The notes under the pieces were generated by a model, which worked only from the letters and a program-made list of their open reading frames with translations, had not been told where the DNA came from and ran no database searches. A program made the position numbers and the translations under genes. A stretch of DNA of 64,000 nucleotides from CTSoil-043 sp963821235 (GTDB taxonomy: Bacteria > Chloroflexota > Limnocylindria > Limnocylindrales > CSP1-4): contig CAWGCS010000001.1 of NCBI GenBank assembly GCA_963821235.1, positions 2,170,001-2,234,000 on the forward strand. Direction: 5' to 3'. Of the stretch, positions 57,304 to 64,000 are shown piece after piece (within the stretch, counting starts at the first letter, position 1; every line of letters begins with the position of its first letter).

Positions 57304-59202
57304 TCAGCGCAGCGCGGCGCGGCTCACCGCCTGCTGGGTGAACGCCTCGATGACGTCGCCCTCCACGAGATCGTGGAAGCCCGCCAGGCCGATGCCGCAT
57401 TCGTAGCCCTGCGCCACCTCACGGACGTCGTCCCGGAAGCGGCGGAGCGACTCGATCCGGTCGCTGACGATGACCTTGCCGCCCCGGTAGACGCGAGCAC
57501 CGGCGTTGCGGACGATGCGGCCGTCGGTGACGAACGAGCCGGCGATGACGGTGCTCTTGCCGACGCGGAAGATCTGGCGGACCTCGGCCCGGCCCTCCAC
57601 CACCTCCACGATCTCCGGCTCGAGCATGCCCTTGAGGGCCGCCTCGATGTCGTCGGTGAGCTTGTAGATGATGTCGTAGAGCCGGACGTCGACCTTCTCC
57701 GCCTCCGCAGTGCGTCGGGCCTGGGGATCGATCCTGGTGCTGAAGCCGACGACGATGGCGTTCGAGGCCGAGGCCAGCAGGATGTCGGTGTCGGTGATGT
57801 CGCCGGTGCCCTCGTGGAGGATGCTGATCCGGACCTCGTCGGACTGGATCTGCTCCAAGGCGTGGGTGATCGCCCCCAGCGACCCGGAGACGTCGGCCTT
57901 CAGGATGATCCGCAGCTCCTTGGCCTGGCCCTCCTTGAACTGCTCGAAGAGGTCCTCGAGGGTCGCCTTCTGGCTGGTCCCCGCGCTCGACGTCGCCGCC
58001 GCGCGGGCTCCCTCGACGAGGGACCGGGCGACCTTCTCGTCCGGCACGACCCGCAGGGTGTCGCCGGCCTCCGGCACCTCGGCCAGGCCGAGGACCACCG
58101 CGGCCGACGAAGGGCCGACCTTCTGGGTCCGCTTCCCGATCGCGTTCTCCAGGGCCCGGACCTTGCCGTACGTGCGACCCACCACGACGACGTCGCCGAT
58201 GCGGAGCGTCCCCGTCTGGACGACGACCGTGGCGATCGGGCCGCGGGCCTTGTCCATCTCGGCCTCGATGATCGTGCCGATGGCGGCGCGCTTCGGGTTC
58301 GCCTTCAGCTCCTGGAGGTCGGCCACCAGCAGGATCATCTCGAGCAGCTCGTCGAGGCCGACGCGGGTCCTGGCCGAGACGGGCACGAGCGGGACGTCGC
58401 CTCCGTAGTCCTCCACGACCACGTTCGCCTCGGCCAGCTCGGTCTTGACCCGGTCCTGGTTGGCGTCGGGCTTGTCGATCTTGTTGAGGGCGATCACGAT
58501 CGGCACCTTGGCCGCCCGGGCGTGGCTGATCGCCTCGAGGGTCTGGGGCATGACGCCGTCGTCGGCGGCGACCACGATCACCGCGATGTCGGTGACCTTG
58601 GCGCCGCGGGCCCGCATGGCGGTGAAGGCCTCGTGGCCCGGCGTGTCGAGGAAGACGACCTTCTTGCCGTCCTTCGTCACCTCCGAGGCGCCGATGTGCT
58701 GGGTGATGCCGCCCCGCTCGCCGGCCGCGACGGTCGTGCTGCGGATGGCGTCGAGAAGGCTCGTCTTGCCGTGGTCCACGTGGCCCATGACGGTGACGAT
58801 CGGCGGACGCGGCTGGAGCAGCGCCGGGTCCTCCTCCCCGAGGAGCGAGGGGTCCTTGGTGGCGGGCGCGGCGACCTCGACGCCCTCCTCGGCCGCCTCG
58901 GCGACGGGCGCCTCGGGCTCGGCCACCTCGTTGCCGAGCTCGGTGGCCACGAGCGACGCGGTGTCGCGGTCGATGAGCTGGTTGATCGTGGCGAAGATGC
59001 CGCTCTTGATGAGCTCGCGGATGACGTCCGCGGGGTTGACCTCGAGGAGCTCGGCGAGCTCCTTGACGGTGATCGTCGGCGGCAGCGTGACGGCGCCGCG
59101 CTCTCGCGGCTCGGCGACGGAGACCGGCGCGAAGCCGCCCTCGCGTCGCTGCGGCTTGCGGGGGCCGCGGCGTCCGCGGGTCCCGCTCCTGCTCCTGGCC
59201 AT
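57304..59202 (-). CDS. infB: Translation initiation factor IF-2
   Basis: 632 residues, with a short N-terminal region: one basic stretch (ARSRSGTRGRRGPRKPQRRE) and one IF2_N helix set (VKELAELLEVNPADVIRELI). The G domain has GHVDHGKTSLLDAI, DTPGHEAF and NKIDK motifs, then domains II-IV with the C-terminal fMet-tRNA-binding part. A GGAGGG site precedes the ATG, which overlaps the ylxR stop by one base. The expected long disordered N-terminus of many IF-2s is nearly absent. Confidence 0.95.
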   Translation of the reverse strand: MARSRSGTRGRRGPRKPQRREGGFAPVSVAEPRERGAVTLPPTITVKELAELLEVNPADVIRELIKSGIFATINQLIDRDTASLVATELGNEVAEPEAPVAEAAEEGVEVAAPATKDPSLLGEEDPALLQPRPPIVTVMGHVDHGKTSLLDAIRSTTVAAGERGGITQHIGASEVTKDGKKVVFLDTPGHEAFTAMRARGAKVTDIAVIVVAADDGVMPQTLEAISHARAAKVPIVIALNKIDKPDANQDRVKTELAEANVVVEDYGGDVPLVPVSARTRVGLDELLEMILLVADLQELKANPKRAAIGTIIEAEMDKARGPIATVVVQTGTLRIGDVVVVGRTYGKVRALENAIGKRTQKVGPSSAAVVLGLAEVPEAGDTLRVVPDEKVARSLVEGARAAATSSAGTSQKATLEDLFEQFKEGQAKELRIILKADVSGSLGAITHALEQIQSDEVRISILHEGTGDITDTDILLASASNAIVVGFSTRIDPQARRTAEAEKVDVRLYDIIYKLTDDIEAALKGMLEPEIVEVVEGRAEVRQIFRVGKSTVIAGSFVTDGRIVRNAGARVYRGGKVIVSDRIESLRRFRDDVREVAQGYECGIGLAGFHDLVEGDVIEAFTQQAVSRAALR

Positions 59203-59486
59203 CAGGACCCTCCTTCATGGTCGGCGATGACGTCGTGGTTGCCACCCGGTGGCGGGCCGAAGAGCCCCTCCGGGATCTGGGCCTCGAGCGCCCGGCGAAG
59301 GGCGGCCCGGGTCTGGGTGCTGTGCTGGCACGCGGGGTCGGTGCACACGTAGGCACCGCGCCCCGGGGCCTTGCCGGTCGGGTCGACGACGACCTCCCCG
59401 GCAGGGGTCCGGACCACCCGCAGCAGCTCGCGCTTCTGGCGAGCGGTCCGGCACGCGACGCAGGTCCGGGTCGGGAACCGCCGCAC
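59202..59486 (-). CDS. ylxR: YlxR-family RNA-binding protein (DUF448)
   Basis: 94 residues. RTCVACRTARQKRELLRVVR and APGRGAYVCTDPACQ are the YlxR motif with the conserved Arg-Gly-Ala-Tyr block; the C-terminus is an acidic/Gly extension. In some bacteria YlxR binds the RNase P RNA and acts with NusA. The GTG at 59486 is the nearest start at the expected N-terminus. It lies between nusA and infB, its normal place. Confidence 0.85.
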   Translation of the reverse strand: MRRFPTRTCVACRTARQKRELLRVVRTPAGEVVVDPTGKAPGRGAYVCTDPACQHSTQTRAALRRALEAQIPEGLFGPPPGGNHDVIADHEGGS

Positions 59487-59512
59487 GGGCGGCCCGGCCG
59501 GCGCGCCGCGGG

Positions 59513-60613
59513 CTACGACGCCACCTCCTTCGCGCCGCCGTCCGCACCGGTGTCCGGCACGGCGGCGGGAGCGGCGGGCTCGTGGCCCTGGACGTCGCTC
59601 CGGATGTTGATCCGCCAGCCGGTCAGCTTGGCCGCCAGGCTGGCATTCTGTCCGCCGCGCCCGATCGCCAGGGAGAGCATCCGCTCCGGGACCGTGACGT
59701 TGGCGACGCGATTCTCCTCGTCGATGACGACCCCCTCCACCTGGGCGGGCGAGAGGGCCTTGGCGACGAAGACCGCCGGGTCCTCGTGCCAGTCGATGAC
59801 GTCGATCTTCTCGCCGGCGAGCTCGGCGACGACGGCCTGGACGCGGGCGCCGCGCTGGCCGACCGTGGCGCCGACGGGGTCGAGGCCCTCCTGGCGCGAG
59901 GCGACGGCGACCTTGCTGCGGCTGCCCGGGTCGCGGGAGATCGCCTTGATCTCCACCGTGCCGGCATGGATCTCGGGGACCTCCAGCTCGAAGAGGCGCC
60001 GCAGGAAGCCCTTGTGGGTCCGGCTGACGAGGACCTGGGGTCCCTTCGGCGTGCGACGGACCTCGAGCACGTAGGCCTTCACGTTCTGGCCGATCCGGTA
60101 GTGCTCGACCGGCGACTGCTCCGACGTGCCGAGGATCGCCTCGGCCTTGCCGAGGTCGAGGATGATCGCCCGGGGCTCGACCCGGTTGACGGTGCCGGTG
60201 ATGAGCTCGCCTTCGCGGCTGGCGAACTGGTCGAAGACGACGTCGCGCTCGGCCTCCCGGAGGCGCTGCAGGACGACCTGCTTGGCCGTCTGGGCGCCGA
60301 TCCGCCCGAAGGCGTCCTGGCCGAGCTGCTCGGTGACGACGACGTCGCCGGCCACCGCGTCCGGCTTGAGGGCGCGGGCCGCCTCGACGGTGATCTGGGT
60401 CAGCTCGTCCTCGGTCTCGTCCACCACGAGCCGCTCGCGCGTCACCATCATCTCCCCCCGCTCGGGGTCGATGCGCACGCGGACGTCCTCGTTGCCGGGA
60501 ATCCGGCGGTAGGCGGACTCGATCGCGTCCTCGATCGTCCGGATCAGGTGCTCTCGCGGGACGCCCTTCTCCGCGTTCAGCTGGAGGAGGGCGCCGACGA
60601 AGTCTCGGCTCAT
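59513..60613 (-). CDS. nusA: Transcription termination/antitermination factor NusA
   Basis: 366 residues, the normal length without the extra C-terminal repeats of some phyla. N-terminal domain (LNAEKGVPREHLIRTIEDAI), S1 domain (GELITGTVNRVEPRAIILDL), KH1 (DPVGATVGQRGARVQAVVAE) and KH2 (MLSLAIGRGGQNASLAAKLTGW). It binds RNA polymerase and modulates pausing. rimP is missing upstream; the gene before it is ispG. A hairpin with a T-tract lies in its leader (60670-60696). Confidence 0.95.
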   Translation of the reverse strand: MSRDFVGALLQLNAEKGVPREHLIRTIEDAIESAYRRIPGNEDVRVRIDPERGEMMVTRERLVVDETEDELTQITVEAARALKPDAVAGDVVVTEQLGQDAFGRIGAQTAKQVVLQRLREAERDVVFDQFASREGELITGTVNRVEPRAIILDLGKAEAILGTSEQSPVEHYRIGQNVKAYVLEVRRTPKGPQVLVSRTHKGFLRRLFELEVPEIHAGTVEIKAISRDPGSRSKVAVASRQEGLDPVGATVGQRGARVQAVVAELAGEKIDVIDWHEDPAVFVAKALSPAQVEGVVIDEENRVANVTVPERMLSLAIGRGGQNASLAAKLTGWRINIRSDVQGHEPAAPAAVPDTGADGGAKEVAS

Positions 60614-60669
60614 GCGCGCACCTCCGTTCGCCGTGTCGGGGTCCGACGCTCACCGCGCCCGCCGGACCG

Positions 60670-60696
60670 AAAGAAAAACGTGGCGGTCAGCCACGT
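60670..60696 (-). terminator. Rho-independent terminator in the ispG-nusA interval
   Basis: A 7-bp perfect stem (60678-60684 with 60690-60696), 5-base loop, followed on the minus strand by TTTTCTTT (60677-60670). It lies 57 bases before the nusA ATG and about 100 bases after the ispG stop, downstream of the TATACT box at 60725, so it may be an attenuator in the nusA leader as well as the end of the ispG transcript. Confidence 0.75.
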
Positions 60697-60724
60697 CATG
60701 GGGCGGCGCGGTCGTGTTGGCCGG

Positions 60725-60730
60725 AGTATA
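60725..60730 (-). promoter_or_regulatory. Candidate -10 box of the nusA operon
   Basis: TATACT on the minus strand within GCTATACTC, the same core as before asd. It lies 29 bases upstream of the terminator stem, so transcription starting here would pass through the hairpin before nusA. No -35 box was seen. Confidence 0.45.
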
Positions 60731-60798
60731 GCGTGCCGTGCCATCCCCGGCCCCCGCGTCCACCGGCCCGGGCGAACCGGGGCCCGGCTCCGCCGGCG

Positions 60799-62040
60799 TC
60801 AGCCCGCGGCAGGCGTCGGGAAGCGGCGCGCGACGTACTCGTCGAGGAGGGCGATGAAGCGTTCCACGATGTCGTCGCCGCGGAACGTGTCGTGCAGCTT
60901 CCCGTCGACGAACACGGGGGCGACAGGCGCCTCGAACGTGCCGGGCAGGCTGATGCCGATGTCGGCGTGCTTGCTCTCGCCCGGGCCGTTGACGACGCAG
61001 CCCATGACCGCCACCGTCAGCTCCTCGACGCCGGGATGCGCCGCGCGCCAGGCCGGCATCCGCTCCCGGAGGTGCTGCTGGATGTCGCGGGCCATCTCCT
61101 GGAAGAAGACGGAGGTCGTCCGGCCACAGCCCGGGCAGGCCGAGACCTGGGGCATGAACGAGCGCAGCCCCAGCGACTGGAGGACCTGCTGGGCGACCTC
61201 GACCTCCAGCTCGCGCCCGGCGCCGGGCTCCGGCGTGAGCGAGACCCGGATGGTGTCCCCGATCCCCTCGTTGAGGAGGATGGCAAGGCCCGCCGTCGAG
61301 GCGACGATCCCCTTCGTGGCCATGCCGGCCTCGGTGAGGCCGAGGTGGAGGGGATAGTCGCAGCGGGCGGCCAGGATGCGATAGATGTCGACCAGGTCGC
61401 GCACGCCGGAGACCTTGGCGCTGACGATGACGTGGTCGTGACCCAGGCCCGTCTCCTCGGCCAGCTCCGCCGACCGCAGGGCCGACTGGAGCATCGCCTC
61501 GATCATCACGCCGCGGGCGTCCCGCGGCTCGGCGAGGCGGGCGTTCTCCTCCATGAGCGTCGTCAGGAGGGCCTGGTCGAGGGAGCCCCAGTTGACCCCG
61601 ATGCGAACCGGGCGATCGTTGTCGATGGCCACCCGCACGATCGTCTGGAAGTTCTCGTCATGCCGCTTGGCCCCGACGTTGCCGGGGTTGATCCGATACT
61701 TGGCGAGGACCCTCGCCGTCTCCGGGAACTCCACCAGGAGCTGGTGGCCGTTGTAGTGGAAGTCGCCCACGATCGGCGTCTCGAAGCCGAGGTCGCGGAC
61801 CTTGCGGACCATCTCGGGGACGGCCGCCGCGGCGGCCTCGTTGTTGACCGTGACCCGCACGAGCTGCGAGCCAGCCTGGGCGAGCCGGGCGACCTGCAGC
61901 GCGGTGGCGTCGGCATCCGCCGTGTCCGTGTTGGTCATCGACTGGACGACGACCGGGTGGGCGCCACCCACCAGGACGCCGCCCACGTCGACCGACGGGG
62001 TCGCCCGGCGAATGGGCCGCAGGGCATCCGCGCTCGTCAC
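60799..62040 (-). CDS. ispG: 4-Hydroxy-3-methylbut-2-enyl-diphosphate synthase IspG (GcpE)
   Basis: 413 residues. VVVQSMTNTDTADADATALQ is the start of the TIM barrel, GETPIVGDFHYNGH-like strands follow (ETPIVGDFHYNGHQLLVEF), then GLTEAGMATKG and the 4Fe-4S domain with SACPGCGRT and GCVVNGPGES. It makes HMBPP in the MEP isoprenoid pathway, whose other gene dxr lies upstream in the same leftward operon. GTG start overlaps the rseP stop by four bases. Confidence 0.95.
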   Translation of the reverse strand: MTSADALRPIRRATPSVDVGGVLVGGAHPVVVQSMTNTDTADADATALQVARLAQAGSQLVRVTVNNEAAAAAVPEMVRKVRDLGFETPIVGDFHYNGHQLLVEFPETARVLAKYRINPGNVGAKRHDENFQTIVRVAIDNDRPVRIGVNWGSLDQALLTTLMEENARLAEPRDARGVMIEAMLQSALRSAELAEETGLGHDHVIVSAKVSGVRDLVDIYRILAARCDYPLHLGLTEAGMATKGIVASTAGLAILLNEGIGDTIRVSLTPEPGAGRELEVEVAQQVLQSLGLRSFMPQVSACPGCGRTTSVFFQEMARDIQQHLRERMPAWRAAHPGVEELTVAVMGCVVNGPGESKHADIGISLPGTFEAPVAPVFVDGKLHDTFRGDDIVERFIALLDEYVARRFPTPAAG

Positions 62041-63185
62041 GGGGTGCCGCCGCCCCCGAGGCGGGAGACGTCGAAGTAGGTGATCCAGATCAGGAACCCG
62101 AACAGGAAGACGAAGCCGACGAGGTAGGTCAGCCGCTCCACCGTCAGGGTCGTCTGGGTCGACGGTCCGTTCACCCGGATGCCGGCCGCCCGCAGCCCGC
62201 GCCCGCCCACGGCGAAGATGGCCTTGAGGACGAGGACCAGCATCCGCCCGCCGTCGAGGGGCGGGAACGGGAGGATGTTGACCAGGGCCAGGTTCGCCGA
62301 GAGGAGGCCGGCCAGGTAGAGGGTGAAGATCGGGCCGAGCTGCCAGAAGACGTCGCCGACCTGGGCGGCGATCCCTACCGGGCCGGACACCGGCGGCGCC
62401 TGGCCCGGGTTCGCCACGATCGAGGTGACGAGGTCGGCGAGGCCGTTGACGATCAGGGTGAAGGCCGAGACCGTCCACTCGGCGCCGGCCCTGACGGCGG
62501 AGGCGACGTCGCGACCGGCGTAGTCGCCACTGAACGTCACGCCGTAGCGGATGCCGAGCGAGCCCTTGTCCGCCGCCAGTTCGAGGGGCAGGAGCGTCGC
62601 CTGGACCTCGCGAACCACCTCGTCGGTTCCGCGGACGGTGAGGGTGACGTCCTGGCCGGCGTACCGCCTGATCTGGTGGAGGGCGGCGTCGGCCGCGTCC
62701 CCCGGGAAGAGGTCGAACGTGTCGCCATCGATCGCAAGGAGGGTCTCGCCTGACCGCAGGCCGGCGGCCTGGGCAGGAGTGCCGTCCGTGACATCGGCGA
62801 TCACCAGGCCCGCCTGCGGGGTGGCCAGCCAGGCGATGGCGAAGAAGATCGCGAACGCCAGGAGGAGGTTCATGCCGACGCCGGCGACGAGGACGACGAG
62901 CTTCTTCCAGAGCCGCGCGGCGGCGAACGAGCGCGGGTCGTCGGAGTCGCCGTCCTCGCCCTCGAGCCGCACGAACCCGCCGATCGGCAGCCAGTTGAGG
63001 GTGTAGAGCGTCTCGCCGCCCGAGCGCAGGACCTTCGCCCGCGGCGGGAACCCGATCCCGAACTCCTGGACGCGGATCCGGAAGAGGCGAGCCAGGATGA
63101 AGTGGCCGACCTCGTGGAAGACGACGAGCCCGCCGAGGATCAGGATGAAGAGGGCGATGGTGATTGCGCCCTGGATGATGGCCAT
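62037..63185 (-). CDS. rseP: RseP-like site-2 zinc metalloprotease
   Basis: 382 residues. VVFHEVGHFILARLF holds the HExxH motif near residue 26 in a membrane helix. One PDZ domain (PAQAAGLRSGETLLAIDGDT) sits in the middle, and NILPFPPLDGGRMLVLVLK carries the third zinc ligand. It cleaves membrane-bound anti-sigma factors or leftover signal peptides in the bilayer. It lies between dxr and ispG, the common dxr-rseP-ispG order. Confidence 0.95.
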   Translation of the reverse strand: MAIIQGAITIALFILILGGLVVFHEVGHFILARLFRIRVQEFGIGFPPRAKVLRSGGETLYTLNWLPIGGFVRLEGEDGDSDDPRSFAAARLWKKLVVLVAGVGMNLLLAFAIFFAIAWLATPQAGLVIADVTDGTPAQAAGLRSGETLLAIDGDTFDLFPGDAADAALHQIRRYAGQDVTLTVRGTDEVVREVQATLLPLELAADKGSLGIRYGVTFSGDYAGRDVASAVRAGAEWTVSAFTLIVNGLADLVTSIVANPGQAPPVSGPVGIAAQVGDVFWQLGPIFTLYLAGLLSANLALVNILPFPPLDGGRMLVLVLKAIFAVGGRGLRAAGIRVNGPSTQTTLTVERLTYLVGFVFLFGFLIWITYFDVSRLGGGGTP

Positions 63186-63193
63186 GTGCCCTC

Positions 63194-64000
63194 CTACGCC
63201 ACCGGGCCGGCTGCGGTTCCGCCGGCCGCGGCGGGCGCGGCGAACGCCGCGCGGACCTCGCGATCGAGGTCGACGAGCTCGTCGACCCCGGGCGCCTGGT
63301 CCGGACCCAGCCCATAGCGTGCCACGGCTGCCTCGAGAAGGCGCGGGATGCCCGAGAAGTCGAGCGTCCCGGCCAGGAAGCGAGCCACCGCGACCTCGTC
63401 GGCGGCGATCAGGGCGGCCGTCGCCCGCGACCCGATGGCGCCTGCCTCGCGGGCGATGCGGAGGGCCGGGAATCGCTCCTCGTCCGGCGCCCGGAAGTCG
63501 AGCCGGGCTGCGGCCACGAGGTCGGGCGCGGGTGCCGGCGACGCGCGCCGCCGCGGGTGGGTGATCGCGTACTGGATCGGCAGGCGCATGTCGGGCGTTC
63601 CCAGCTGCGCCTTCAGGGAGCCGTCCCGGAATGCCACCGCGGAGTGGACGATCGACTGGGGATGGACGACCACGTCGATCCGCTCGTAGCCGACGCCGTA
63701 GAGCCAGTGCGCCTCGATGACCTCGAGGCCCTTGTTGGCGAGGGTAGCTGAATCGATCGTGATCTTCGCGCCCATCGTCCAGGTCGGGTGGCGGAGCGCC
63801 TGCTCGGGGTCGATCGCGGCGAAGTCGCCGGCCGGCGTGTCCAGGAACGGGCCGCCGGAGGCGGTCAGGATGAGGCGGGCGACGTCGTCGAGCGACTCCC
63901 CGACGAGGCACTGCCAGATCGCGGAGTGCTCCGAGTCGATCGGCCGCAGCCAGCCGAGCGGCGTGGCCAGCGGGTCGCGCGGGTCGACCGCCGCGCGCGC
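63194..64000 (-). CDS. dxr: 1-Deoxy-D-xylulose-5-phosphate reductoisomerase, C-terminal part
   Basis: Runs off the right edge; 268 residues are visible. IDSEHSAIWQCLVGESLDDV, then TASGGPFLDTPAGDFAAIDP and MGAKITIDSATLANKGLEVI are the conserved active-site blocks (Glu of SEHSA, Ser-Gly-Gly, MGxKxTID). The missing part is the NADPH-binding N-terminus. It converts DXP to MEP, the first committed step of the MEP pathway; ispG of the same operon acts later in that pathway. Confidence 0.95.
   Translation of the reverse strand, partial: ARAAVDPRDPLATPLGWLRPIDSEHSAIWQCLVGESLDDVARLILTASGGPFLDTPAGDFAAIDPEQALRHPTWTMGAKITIDSATLANKGLEVIEAHWLYGVGYERIDVVVHPQSIVHSAVAFRDGSLKAQLGTPDMRLPIQYAITHPRRRASPAPAPDLVAAARLDFRAPDEERFPALRIAREAGAIGSRATAALIAADEVAVARFLAGTLDFSGIPRLLEAAVARYGLGPDQAPGVDELVDLDREVRAAFAAPAAAGGTAAGPVA

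Noticed and set aside
56821..59352. 843-codon plus-strand frame opposite infB
   Set aside because: infB with GHVDHGKT and other G motifs is on the minus strand; the plus frame has no recognisable domain.
1..64000. CRISPR arrays, rRNA or tRNA genes, and complete insertion sequences
   Set aside because: I looked for repeated 25-40-bp units, conserved rRNA stretches and cloverleaf patterns on both strands and saw none beyond the IS481 remnant.

Overview
The window is GC-rich bacterial chromosome. It has dense ATGA/GTGA gene overlaps and many GTG starts. The core gene set (MEP isoprenoid genes ispG and dxr, an rpsO-pnp pair, nusA-ylxR-infB-rbfA, RNase J, an FtsK/SpoIIIE translocase) suggests a high-GC Chloroflexota-like lineage, probably a metagenome-derived genome. 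That placement is inferred from protein style and gene order; no marker gene proves it.

Layout. (1) 1-9.4 kb: after a flavodoxin fragment, a rightward core operon ymdB-like / PHP phosphatase / miaB / miaA / GyrI-like / hflX / DUF402 / unknown. It is followed by an HTH-PIN toxin-antitoxin pair and a KamB/NpmA-like rRNA methyltransferase broken by an in-frame TAA. (2) A dif-like Xer site at 9431-9458, 14 bases after that gene. (3) 9.4-19.6 kb: a defence-type island with visibly lower GC. It holds an AAA ATPase with a TOPRIM-like partner, an IS481 remnant, XRE-ImmA, two unknown gene groups and a full-length MmeI-like restriction-modification enzyme. A ~96-bp piece of the enzyme's 3' end is duplicated 4.5 kb away. 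(4) 19.6-37 kb: a mixed-strand accessory zone with four more toxin-antitoxin modules (Phd-PIN, MazEF, MNT-HEPN, RHH-PIN), ArsR/SRPBCC regulators, VOC-fold proteins, a GGDEF-EAL protein, and several genes broken by frameshifts or stops. (5) 37.5-64 kb: an almost wholly leftward core block. It runs from dxr/rseP/ispG through nusA-infB-rbfA-nrnA-truB-ribF, rpsO-pnp, asd-udg-rnj-ftsK-rodZ-like-pncC, yajQ, a tiny membrane ORF and a TPP enzyme to a MurC/Mpl-like ligase.

Core genes on the left read rightward and core genes on the right read leftward, so both converge on the accessory zone. Together with the dif-like site, this fits a replication terminus inside the window (inference).

The most unusual object is the polynucleotide phosphorylase at 50089-52665. 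It has a complete DEDDh (DnaQ/RNase T-type) 3'-5' exonuclease domain inserted between its two RNase PH halves, in one uninterrupted frame. This would combine phosphorolytic and hydrolytic RNA decay in one polypeptide. Other points to note are a uracil-DNA glycosylase ending in a beta-clamp-like QLTLF motif, a terminator hairpin in the apparent nusA leader, an acidic repeat tail on the TPP enzyme, and clustered gene decay in the accessory zone.
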